A stretch of DNA of 64,000 bases, from contig OENT01000527.1 of NCBI GenBank assembly GCA_900239685.1, positions 1-64,000 of the forward strand, given 5' to 3'. This document shows, one piece after another, positions 23,787 to 35,800 of this stretch; position 1 is the first letter of the stretch, and the number at the start of each line of letters is the position of its first letter. A model generated the notes under the pieces. That model was not told the DNA's origin. It made no database searches and was given only the letters and a program-made list of their open reading frames with translations. This stretch comes from Rotaria macrura. Lineage: Eukaryota; Rotifera; Eurotatoria; Philodinida; Philodinidae. Position numbers and translations under genes: made by a program.

Positions 23787-25444
23787 ACATATGATTGAGT
23801 TCAACCAAGTACTTGTCATTTTGAAACATTCATTATTTGCTTGTATCTAGATTTTTACATATATATTTATTTGTTGATGTCGTGATATTAAATATCAAAA
23901 CTCATTGAAACAATTATTTTATTATGTTTTCCATTCGATATTGAATCGTTCGTAAATAATATGAGTACTATGTCGGAAAAGAACCGATAGGGCAGTACCA
24001 ATTGTTATTTGTTAATTTGTCTTCATTGTCATTATAATTTAATGCAACTTCGAACATAGATAAGTAAAAGTATTGAAGAAATTTAACAGACATTCTATGG
24101 AATAAAGCAATATGAAACGATTGAATGTAGAAATTATGCGAAATAAACCATAATACAAAAATTTGTTATAAAAAAGGAATACACTAATTAAATTGACTAT
24201 AGAAACAATCTGAATTAACTCAACCAGAAATGTTTCGAATGATGATATACGTTCAGTACACTAAAAAGCGAAAAAGAAAATGTCTTTCGAAAAGTATTCA
24301 TACATCTCGATTGGCAATTATCAGACCAACTTGGACCCTTCATTGATAGATGAACTGAAGACGATTGATCATTGACAAAAAAGCCTGTCAAATTATTTGT
24401 TAAATGTTGAACGTTGTTCTATGCTCTAAATCCATTGAAATTGTGCTTCGTATTCAAAAATTAATTGAGCGTGATGTTATTTTCCAGAGTTAAGTCTTTC
24501 ATAAATAATGCTGTTGTTCCAAAGTTAAAGTTTATTTTGTTGTTAATCAACATATGAGAGCAATCAGTGATCCTGAATAGCTTTTTGTATAAAAGTTTTA
24601 ATTGATTTAATTGACTCTTATTCTAAGTTAGGAAGATTAATTGCACTGTTTCAAATGAACGATGTATATGAATCACTATTACAATAGATGTATGGAAGGA
24701 TACGAGAATCGACACGACCTGATCTCCATCGATAAAAGGGGCTTTTTCTACAGGTCTATCTCTATGCCAAGGTATACGTAGAAATCGAAAAGCTAGTTTT
24801 ACTTCCATTCAATCTTTTTGACAACGTCAAAAAATATCCCATACTCGAGTGTAGTATACTTTGCTGGTCACCTAATAACGTTGACCAGGCGAAGAGTCTT
24901 AATTATGTTCGAGTGAGTATTCAATTTCGATGAAAATATTTCAATTACGGCGTTTCGATCAGAACTTAGGCTTTACCAATGGTTAATAATCAGGATTTAG
25001 CCTCAAAAATTTTTATATCCAAGAACGCTATCTCCAACGAACAAAAAACTAGAATTTAAGGATATTCTAGAAGTATTGTCTCTTAATAAGACAAAAAAGA
25101 ACTAAATAGGAATCTAAACTCGAATATAGTTATTGATAGCAATTTAATATTCAGTTAATGGATTTTGTCTCAAATTCAAGAAATGCATTCTTTCGAAGAA
25201 ATGTTCCTGCCTTCATTCGGTACTTTTGTTGTTTGGATTTGAATGCAAAGTAAGAAAAATGTGTCTGGTCACTTTCTGAACAATTCTTAGTCCGTTTTGC
25301 ATCATTCTAATGACGCTATATAGTCATTATCTTGTTTCAAACGTGCACAATTGATGTTGTATATTTTAATTAGGAAAGTTTATATATAGGAAAACATTAA
25401 AAAAAATAGATAAAAGAATTCAGGAGATATCAAATGTTTTCTTT
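23787..25444. other. Intergenic between GPCR and XRRA1 3' ends
   Basis: Both flanking genes end here (convergent). The sequence is AT-rich with no splice-supported exon. The ttaaat/tatata words after 23840 probably contain the GPCR poly(A) site. Confidence 0.55.
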
Positions 25445-28400
25445 TCAATTCATTTGGTCAGTAGGCACGCTAGCAGACTGTGGCTGGTTGTTGATCGAAA
25501 TATTGTTATCGAATTTTTGCAATCGCTCAATAGCTGTATCTAATATTAAACCTGGTGTTTGTACAGAACGTAATGACACACCACGAACTTCTTCATAATG
25601 ATGTTGAATTTGAGTAACGAGTGCTTTCGCTTGTTTTTGACTTTTCTTATCTTTATTATTATTTAGCACTTGATTAAGTGGCTGATCAATAACTGTTTGT
25701 CGATCACGTATTATATCTAAGATTTTATTGATCTCTTCAACTTTAGGTCTATTAGGTAATTTGACTGGCGGCAAAGTACGCTCCTAAAAAATATAAACAT
25801 TTTACTGTGCAAAAAAATGCTTTTATTGATAAAATTCATAGTCGAGTTTGTTTTACAACTATGTTACTCAGTACACAAAAAAAACTGAAATGAGTAACAT
25901 CAATCTAATCCAATATCAAATTAGGTGGGAGAAAAAAAGCTATATGTTTGATTAAATATGTCTTGCAAATATGCTGAAAAATCTAAACTCTACAAATCAG
26001 AAATGAGAAATATCAGGTTTTTAATGGCTTCCTAATTCATACTCGAATAGCTCCTTACTTACATTCAATATTTTCTATCTATTCTCTAGATCATGTTAAC
26101 GGGTACATTAGTTCTTTTTTTTATAAAGGCTTCATCTAGGGATGTACCGAGAGCAAGACAAACTCAAGAGTTTCGGTCTCGGTTATCTTGGCTATGATCT
26201 CGGTATTGACTAATTCCGGTCTTCGTTTCACAATCTTGTTTATGATAAACCAGATCGATGATTGCGGACTCTATCGAGGAGCGTTTACGACCATACACGA
26301 CCGTATTTAGCCGTAATACATGGCTCAGTATCACGATCGTATTACTCCGTGGCGTATACGAAGGTATACAGTCGTTTACTATGGTAAACGATCTTGGTTA
26401 TAGATCGTATTTTACCGTAAACAATCGATGCACGACAAAGAAGTTTTGGGTGGTCATCTAGGATGATGATAAACAACAGTTTTCTTGTTTCCGTAGATGA
26501 TCGTATTTTACCGGACACAATCCAGAGAAATACAGTCCTTATACTGAGCCATGTATTACTCTGAATTACGCCAAATTACTATCACGGTGGACATATTATA
26601 AGCCGCATATGGTCGTTAACGATGGTGATGATTCAACCTGGTAAGATTATAAAAATCAATCTTTCCATTGAAATAAATCGTGAATATCGAGAACATAATA
26701 TGAGTTACACTATTTTTATTGATTAAAAATTAGGTTACTTGTAATGATTATCGTTTAACATGGAAAATACTAATCTCAAAAGTTAATAATGACTTATATC
26801 ATCTACTTCAGTGTATGTCGATCTCGAAGTGTGCTATTTTGGTCTCTGCTTTTTAAATAAAACATGAAAAAAAACGATAATTGTCCGTAGGCATGCATGC
26901 GGAAAAACGAGTTTCTGAAAACAAATGATAAATTTCCGCCTTAAATAACTTGTAAAACTCGATGGCGTTTCATGAAAAACTCGTCAGGTTCAATTCATTT
27001 AGTTTTATGCACAACTGAAAAGGCAGACCGGAACGAAAAATATCCGAGTGCCGGTCAAAATACGGCAGACATGCAAGATTTAATCAACATTGTTCGGAAC
27101 CGGGACAATTATTCACTTGTTTGGCTCTTTTGGTGGTACATAGAATTAGTGAAAGTCAATGTGATTACCCTGTAATAAAAGTTTCCTTCCGTTTTCTAAG
27201 TTATTCACGGAGAAACATCGTTTTTATCGTTAGGAGCTCGTTTTTCCGTGCGCATATCTAAGGACAATTATCGTTTTTTGTCATGTTTTATTTAAAAAGC
27301 AGAGACCAAAATAGCTCACTTCGAGATCGACATACACTGAAGTAGATGATATAAGTCATTATTAACTTTTAAGATTAGTATTTTCCATATTAAACGATAA
27401 TCATTACAAGCAAACTAATTTCTAATCAATGAAAATAGTATAACACATATAATGTTCTCGATATGCACGATTTATTTCAAAGGAAAGATTGATTTTTATA
27501 ATCTTACTATAAACAAGATTCTGAAACGAAGACCGAAACTAGTCAATATCGAGATCATAGCCGAGACGGAGACTAAAGGATTTGTCTTGCTCTCGGTACA
27601 TCCAAAGTTTCATTAGCTACAGAACTTCAGTAGTACTTCTTGCTAAGGCATTCAGGTATATATCTGATGTAAAATATATTGAAATAGTATGTATTCGAAA
27701 TTCGAGCATGAGATTTCTATGCAGCTTATGTTGATCTTCTTTTGAAAATAAAGCTAAGTATAATTTAACTAAACAGTACACAATAAAAGAATGAAAGAAA
27801 TGACAATCTAGAACAAGTAATGTTTCTAAAGTAATAACAAAGTGATAGTGATAAATAATTATCACATTCTATTGATAAATCATTATCCCTTGCATTATGT
27901 CATTTATAGCGGCCTATGTGTTTTAGAGATGAATTAAGGAGCTCGAAAGATATTATTTACCATTCTTTTCGGTATGAACGTGCGTTGACGACGAGTGACT
28001 TGAACATTGTCATGTCTAATAACTAAGGGATTACGTAAAATATGCTTTAAATCACGTACGCAATGAATAACATCTATGAAATAGAAAGCATCGTTCAAAA
28101 AATATTTTAATGAATTTTATTGCAACATACTGCTCGGCACGATAATGTCTTTTTCATTTTCAATATCAAGAAATGCTTCGAAACCTTTGAATTTTTCATC
28201 AGGTAACATATCAGGTTGTAGGAGACTTGTTGGCTCAGGTGGACTTGGTCTTTCTATTTCAATAACATTTTCATATAAATCATCATGTTCAAACTAAAAT
28301 GAAAGAATTGTGTTTATTTTTTTTTTCATGACAAGTGTTGTATCATTAAATATACTTCAGTCATAAATATATTTTCTGTTTGCTGATTTGGACTTTGTTC

Positions 28401-31400
28401 AGCCGTAGTTGAATTACTATTATATTTATCTCCATCATCTACAGATAAGGTGAATGATGATTAAATAAGAAAAAAAAATCTAGCATCGATGAATCTACCA
28501 TTCATAGTTGTATCAATTGTTTTATATTTATCCTCGTCGGAGGAAGAATTCTGGTCGCTAATACCAGTCAATAATGGAAATAGTTTATTTTCCGATGGAG
28601 TGTCTGCATCTTTTTTAACATAGTCGATATATTGTTTGACAGAACCGGATATTATTTGTTCGACAGGTATTTTTGGAACTTTAGCAATGCGACTTGTAAC
28701 CTTAATAATAACAGCGTGCATGTTCCTTATGATTATTTGATCTACAAAGGTGATATATATTACTAGACGATGTTTCTTGATCGGTTTAGCATATAATTGT
28801 TTTTCAGACTTTAAGGATGGGCTAACTCTGTAAAATAGAAAAAAAACAAGAGATAACTCTAAAAATCGTTTTTATATTTGTTTTTGTCATATTAGTACCG
28901 ATGCACTTTCATGCCAAGTCGATCCATTAGAAAACTTTCAATTAATGGAGGAAAACCTATACGACGTTGGATAAGTGGATTACCAGCGATAATAATTTCA
29001 GTTAAACTAGGCCATGATGCAACTGCCATGACATCATCCTCTTCTTCAATCTTTTATGTATAGTGAGAAAAACAATCATAATCTAATGAACTTTAGCTTA
29101 TTTCTCTTTTCATTTTGAATTACCAAATTAGAACTTATGTCAAGAAATTGTAATTCAGGAAAAGCCGGTAATGCAATATCTTCTTCATCAGTGACGACAT
29201 TTTGATTATGATTACTTGAAGAACTTTCCTCATCCTCTTCAAATATAGTGCTTTTTATCAGTTCATCATTAGTAGCATTGAGACCATGTTGGAAATAATT
29301 CATAGGAGGATTGGCTGAAAAAAATATTAATGGATACAAAGAGACAAATACAATTATTTCATACGAGCGCTAATTTGCTTTCGCTTCATTGCTGCTTTGG
29401 AATATTCTTGAACAACTTGATGTCCTTGAAGAACTTTTAAGAATGGGATTGTACGGATTTGGTTGTGTTGCAGATGCAGACGTTTAAGACTGAAGCATAT
29501 AAAAGGCGAAATTCAAAATAAATCGATTCACTTTAACTATGCATACTTTTTCAAACATGATAAATGAATAAAAAGTTCATCTTCGACAAGTTTATTGTGA
29601 TCAAGATACAATTCTTCAAGTCTAGGAAAGCGATCTTTGGCGAATTCTTTTCCGTGTCTAAATAAGAAAACATAGAAATCAGTTTTATTGAACAAATTAT
29701 ACGATTTACTTAATCAATCGAGCAAAAAAAAGCAAAGAATAAAATCATCGATAGGTCGTCTAGTGAATACAATCATTTTATAAATGTACCTCCTTAATTT
29801 TTATAAAAATACTAAAATACATCCAATGGGATAGAATAGAATTGACATTTATTCAAAACAGAAAAAATATATAAATCCTATTTTTCTTACATATTAGTAT
29901 GTACATAAGGTTTAGCTAATCGACGTGGCAACCCAACCAGATCATTACCACTTGCATGAAGTATACGTAATGATGGTAACATTCCTAATATTTCGATATC
30001 ATGCATTGTTAGATTGTTATATGACACATCCAAATCCTAAAACATGATGTCAACAATTTTAGAATGTAACGAAAACAGAAAAGAAGAAGTCATTCATTTT
30101 ACTTCAAGTAATTCATAATCATTAACATTAATTTTAATATTTTTGATTTGATTGAATGATAAATCGAGTTGAATTAATTGTGGAAAGGTTTTAAAACCAT
30201 CTATATAGCAAACTATGTAAAAATAGAAATAAACATTCAATTAAAATACGTACGGAACGGTAATTGATTTTCATTGGCATCGATACGCACAACATTATCA
30301 AACAAAAAGAAATCTTCTTCTTTGACCTAAATTTATTCAAATTTTTGAATGCTTGCATTATGACTTTATATCTACTTCTGATAAATTTAAACCATTGACA
30401 TTTAAAATAACGACATTGGATGGATCTTCAATAGCACAATGATGCATCTATGACGAGAAAGATATCATTTATTTCATTTAAAACACATTATTATAATTAA
30501 AAATCTATTACGCATCCCATTTTTCTTAGTTGAAGATTTTCAAAAAATTAATAATAGTTCATGTGAAAAATCGATCTTGAATACGATGTATTCAAATAAC
30601 TTAAAATTTTCTATCCAATCGAACCCTATGTTGCTAAAGACATTCAAAAAACTATAGTCGCAATTCACGTCTTGAGAACAGAAAGTGTTTCCTGGATTTT
30701 TCCTTTAGTAGATTATGTCGTTGCCATTTGAAAGAGTATCTTTAAGAATGTAGCGAGACTATTGGCGTAGCCAGGAATTGTCTATGGGGGGAGGGGGGGG
30801 GGGCATACCAATAAAAAAATGAATTTGTTTTTCTGGGAAAGATATTTTACCCATACTCCTTCTCCAAGTGTTTCTTGGCCAAGTGGCGTGTCACGATACC
30901 CTTTGGATATCCCATCCGCTATTTGCTTACGCCCCTTACCGAGACCGAGACGCTCGGTCTCGAATCTAATTCATTTCAGGAAACTTTCTTTATTCAAGGG
31001 AAATATTGTTTTCCATCTCAGCTAACATTATCGAAGTTACAGCTTTTCAACTGAAATGAGAATCTCAATTAATCGCTAAGTACGTTCGATGTCCATTTTT
31101 TCTTTTCCATCCTCAATATCGTGTAGGTTTAGAGTATAGCAATTCAATATCTCAAGATAAACCTCACAAAGACTGATTATCTATTAAAATGAGTACTTTC
31201 GTATAGAAATTTTTATATTGAAAGAGTCTCGTTAGAAAATCTAGTTTAATATGTTCTCTTAGAGACAAGAGCATTATTAACCATCATTATAATGCTTCAC
31301 AGAAATCTGAAAAAGACTACATGTAGGGAAAGAAAGACATGTTATAAAATTCTAGATAATGAAAATTTATGACATATTCCCTTTAGAAAAAACACCGCGT

Positions 31401-32497
31401 GTCACAATAAAAAAACTTCATATCCGTTTCTAAAGATTAGAAATGACCTTATCTTTTTTATGTTGTTGTTTGTCCTGATACAAAGTGACTTTTTAAGAAG
31501 GAACAGAAGAACAAGACAAGGCTGAACTGTATAGAAAGTTTGTTTTTTTTTGAGTTTCTTGATTTCGAACGATAGGTGCAATTGTTTTGTCTATAATCTG
31601 TATGATTGATAGAGTAGAAAGAAAAAGACACTTGAATACAGGCTTCGCGCGACTTTGTTCACAATGCTCTCGTTGTCCTTCTAAGCATATTTGGCTCACT
31701 TAAAAGTCTTACATCACTAAACTCGATTGATTTTCACCAAATGTTTTTCTAGAACCATTCTTATGAAGATTTAGCAAGACATTTTTCTCCTGAAAAATCT
31801 GTTTTCTTATTTTATGTGCTCGAACATCCGTGAAAATTTCCTGCAGATCAATTATTTATTCTTCGAACACTAGAAGTGATCTCATGAAGAACTATCATTT
31901 ATAAATGAACTAGACTTCTCAATGATGTGATAGATACATTTAAAAACATATATATATATTATTCATAGTTGTGTACAACGTATCAAACTATCATTATGTC
32001 CGTATGAAATGGAACATAACAAACGAATTCCAAAGTTCTTCTCTTACACATCTACTCTTGAACGATGACAAGTATGATTTTAGCAGATCGAATTGTTAAT
32101 AGGTATATAAAAATATTTGCTTACAATAAAAAAACCATCTAATAAATGTTCGACTATTTTATCTTTCCCTGACCAACGTTGCTTTTTCTTTGTTTCTTTT
32201 TGAGCGATTTCAGATTCAAATGGTGTTGGTGATGAAAGTGTTGTGAGTATAGCTGCAAAACGTCGTTGCTCTGTATCACGTAATGCCACTACCCATTGTT
32301 CTTTTAAATCAAGCAATAGAAGAAACAAAATAGAAAATAAAATTAGGCAAAATTTTCATAACTAATCATAACGTACGATTCGTTGATGAACTTCGTAAAA
32401 GATTTCGTACAGGAAAGCAGTTTGCTGGTAAATCCGAAATATTTCCTGTAGCGGACATCGATCCATTATCATATTTAACCCATGGTAATGTAGCCAT
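25445..32497 (-). CDS. XRRA1: XRRA1-like leucine-rich-repeat protein
   Basis: Fifteen exons splice in phase to 763 residues, close to the roughly 790 of the vertebrate protein. In gene order: 32377-32497, 32125-32300, 30376-30447, 30254-30326, 30103-30200, 29891-30036, 29547-29657, 29365-29489, 29124-29314, 28899-29050, 28499-28827, 28356-28438, 28131-28293, 27961-28073, 25445-25783. The N-terminus has the conserved NCFPxRNLLR block. Exons 4-10 encode leucine-rich repeats (FPQLIQLDLSFNQI, LRILHASGNDL, LEELYLDHNKL, LQFLDISSNL, LTEIIIAGNPL). A disordered acidic region follows, then C-terminal blocks matching XRRA1: KGFEAFLD, the DLKHILRNPL helix and a final helical domain ending in RGVSLRSV. 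XRRA1 was named from X-ray response expression studies; its molecular role is poorly known. The gene starts 307 bp from SMG6, head-to-head. The last intron (25784-27960) carries a transposon. Confidence 0.9.
26137..27606. mobile_element. Foldback (hAT-like?) non-autonomous DNA transposon in XRRA1 intron
   Basis: Two long inverted arms flank a unique loop (about 26940-27180). Outer ends read gggatgtaccgagagcaaga and, on the opposite strand, ggatgtaccgagagcaagac. The arms continue for several hundred bases in matching order, including cggtcttcgtttc and atcaatctttcc blocks and the stretch around ctcgaagtg at 26830/27320. Candidate 8-bp target duplications are gcttcatc (26129-26136) and gtttcatt (27607-27614), six of eight matching, which would suit a hAT-type element. 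No transposase is encoded; the 67-codon frame in the loop has no similarity I know. Confidence 0.75.
26244..26640. mobile_element. Second element nested in the left arm of the foldback transposon
   Basis: The right arm runs continuously through tgtttatagtaagattat on its reverse strand, while the left arm is interrupted between tgtttat (about 26243) and gtaagattat (26641) by about 397 bp. The extra piece has its own inverted words (catggctcagtat near 26320 and atactgagccatg near 26540) and direct repeats of gatcgtattttaccg (near 26404 and 26498). This marks it as an independent small palindromic insertion, later than the host element. Confidence 0.6.
30763..30937. mobile_element. Possible small MITE with poly-G tract in XRRA1 intron 2
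   Basis: The left edge reads ggcgtagccagg and the right edge contains gcttacgcc, which is an imperfect inverted match (ggcgtaagc). The interior has a long G tract (about 30785-30804), unlike the AT-rich surroundings. The region lies within the 1.7-kb intron 30448-32124. Edges are approximate. Confidence 0.35.
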
Positions 32498-32804
32498 TTG
32501 ATTCTAAATGTAATACTTTCCAAACCGGATTTCCTTTTTCATTTTTACTAATCGTAGACCATTTCTAGTTTCGTTACTTAAGCAACAATCTCTATGGATG
32601 GTGTTTCATATAGACGTTTTTTAACCATCTTATGACATCTATGAAAATTCTACTCATGCAATATTGAGATGTTCTCTACGGGAAGAAAAACAACCAATAA
32701 GAGAAAAGCTTGCGCGTGACAACAGCTGTTAAAATTACAATTAGAATCATTTCATTTTGTTGACATCTAATAATTCATCGTCTAAAACAAAAACTGCAAC
32801 GTTG
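32498..32804. promoter_or_regulatory. Shared 307-bp head-to-head promoter region of XRRA1 and SMG6
   Basis: The start codons of the two genes face away from each other across 307 bp that must hold both transcription starts. No clear TATA box is visible. The right third has the most mixed-base sequence (agaaaagcttgcgcgtgac at about 32701-32719). A bidirectional promoter is inferred from geometry only. Confidence 0.5.
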
Positions 32805-35800
32805 ATGTCGGCAACGAATGATAAAATAGATTCGAATATCAATAGAAATGATAGTCGATCAAATAGACCAGAAATTCAACGTTACACTGTGGCCAAAGGG
32901 AAATATTCATCACGATTAAATAATGACAGACCATCATCTGGTATCTATAATTTGCTTATTCTTTTCAAAATCATTTAAAAAAAATCTTTCTTCTTTGTTC
33001 TTCAAGGAAATTCAAAAGCTTCCAATGCTTCATATAATAATAAAAATCAATATTATTATAATGATTCACAGCACTACGATAATGACAACAATAATTGTCG
33101 ACCGAAATCACAACGGAAATCCGCAAATAAAAAGAAGCCGATAGAAATCGAAAATAGAATCAGTGAAACATCATCAAACAAAAAAGATGCGAGTGGCAGT
33201 GAAGAAGAATCGGTTAGTGATTGAAGAAAAGAAATCAACGATGATCACAGTGCAATGTCAAAAACTTACGTTTCATTTTTATTCTAGCATCTTGACAAGC
33301 GTATTGGAAGTATGACATTTGAAAATCAAAAAATAGTTGAACCAAAACCATCAGAACCACGTGCTGGTATAATCTTTCTCAATAATAAAGAAACAAATGA
33401 GGAAACGAATGAAGTCGATACATCAGCAAGACAATTTTATAATCAAACACGAAAAAGACAACCAAGTAGCAAAAAACCAATTGTCTCCAATCAACCACAG
33501 CCAATTACGCAATCACTTCGTGGTTTAACAAATGTAACACGTACCTTGTACGATCCAAATGCTCCAATACCCAAAACACCACCAATAGTCGTGAATCAAC
33601 AAATAGCAACAGTAAAGGTTGCAACAACTCCTCCTCCGCAAGCAGCAGCACCACCGTCACTATCAACGAATGCTCAACAACAGATTCAAGAGTTCTATCA
33701 ACAGTAAGAATTTCAAACCTGAAATTTTTCATTTACAGAAAAACGATTGTTCACGGTATCTCTATCTCTCTCTAGCTATCAATCGTAAGAATTGTTCTAA
33801 TTCAAAAGAAAAATAACTAAACTTGCTCTTGCTCTTTTTCTATTCTTGTGTCATACTCGCTGCTCATGCTTTGTTTAATTAATCGAAACTAATTTATTAA
33901 TTAACTAGAAAAAAAAAGAAAGATATCGTTATTTTTTATGATCAATTAAAATTTATTTCTTCGTATTGTTTTCATTTCTGCAGTCAATTTTTCAATCGTG
34001 AACTTTGGAATCAAACGTATGGAAATTCGACGCAACATGATATTTCATTACAAGCTGCACAGTAAGAAAATACATGAATTGAAAACGAATGGAATTCGTC
34101 GAAAATCTTTCTAGAGCTATGCAAATGCGAAAACAAGCATTTAGCTATTGGTTAGCACAAATACATAACCTAGAGAAATCTCTATCGATTTATCTTAATA
34201 ATTCACCGCATATGGAAGTCAATTTTCGACGCATGATGGAAGCCAAGTATGTCATACAGAATTGAAAGGAACAGTGAAATATTGTGACTTGTTTTTTGTT
34301 CGTGTGTTTAGAATAATACTTCAACAAGCTTATATTCATGCAATGATGACCGATATTGAGTCATCACTATCGAAAAGTCTTGATGCACAATTATGGAAAT
34401 CATGCTTTCACAATGTTATTGAACGTTTCAGAGAATATGATAAACAATTAACTGATAACAATAATGTGAAAAAGTGCATTGAGACTATAATTGAAGATGT
34501 AAGTGAAAAATATATTTAATCACATGCAAATATATGAAGTCTGTGTATTCAATTTCCTTGAGCATTACTAATGAATAGAAAATCGATGAAGTATTATTTC
34601 TTTAACTGAATTTCATCCTATACTAATCATGATATCATTAATCAGTCTAAATCTTATCTTTGATTTGACCAAAGAAAAAGAATAGTTTCGAATATCTCCT
34701 TCGCCACTTACACTCTCCCCCCCCCCCTCCGCCTCACGGAAATCTACATACCAAGTTGGAGTCGTGAGTAGTTTTTTCTTCGTATATATCATCTTCTCAG
34801 CATAGTAACGGCTAACGACAGAAAATTTTCGACTATTATTCATCGATCGAAATGCAATTTAACTGATAAGTAGAAGTCGTTGATACTAGAAATATCTGGA
34901 AAAAGCTTGTTGTTATTGAAAATGATTCGTCTTTTTTTTGTAACGTTTGTGGCACTTTGGTCTGGTAGCCAAAGAAAAGTCAATACGTATGATTACTTCT
35001 CGAAAACAAATTGAAGACTCAAAAGAGAAATTCATCTTTTCAAGCTTTCTTCAATTTTGAATTTCTTTTGCTTGTTTGTTCTATGGATACTTCACCATAA
35101 GATAAAAATAAAACGAGAGTGATTTCTTAGGAAAGTTGTATAAGTAGATGCACTGTGCGATTGATCGAATGCCAAAAAGACGGCTTATTTATAAGAATAA
35201 TATTTATTCAGTTGACCAATGATGATTGCCTATGTTCCCTGAATCGATCAATATTTTTATTCTTTCGTTTCCAAATAAAAGGATTCTCGGTATCTTAAGG
35301 AACAGAAGACGTTTTACATTCAGTAGAAAGTGCAATCATACTCAGAGCGCTACAACTAGTAAACAAATGGATGAAATAGAATAACTCATTACAACTCAGT
35401 ATTTCCTGCAGGAAATGATCATTCACTGCTTTTTTCGGGCTTGCCCGTATTTTGTCTCATGTAAAATCGACATTATATACGTATATTAGTTTCATTGTCG
35501 GTCAAACAAAGAGAAATGATATTTTGAAATTCGATTTCTGACTGAACTTTCTAAGCAATTATCAGATATAGGAAGAACATCAGGTAGACTTCAATACTGA
35601 TACAGCCACTTCCTCATCTAGAGAACAGTCATGAATAATCTACACCTGGAATTAATTCAAATAAATTCTAATCGACGACTGCTCCCTCAAGTTCATAGTT
35701 ATTTTTAATTGTTAAACTGGAACACGGTCGTACGCGAAGACAACTTCCCCTAGAATGATGTATATTTCAGTTCACTATTTTATTATAAGCCATAAGACGA

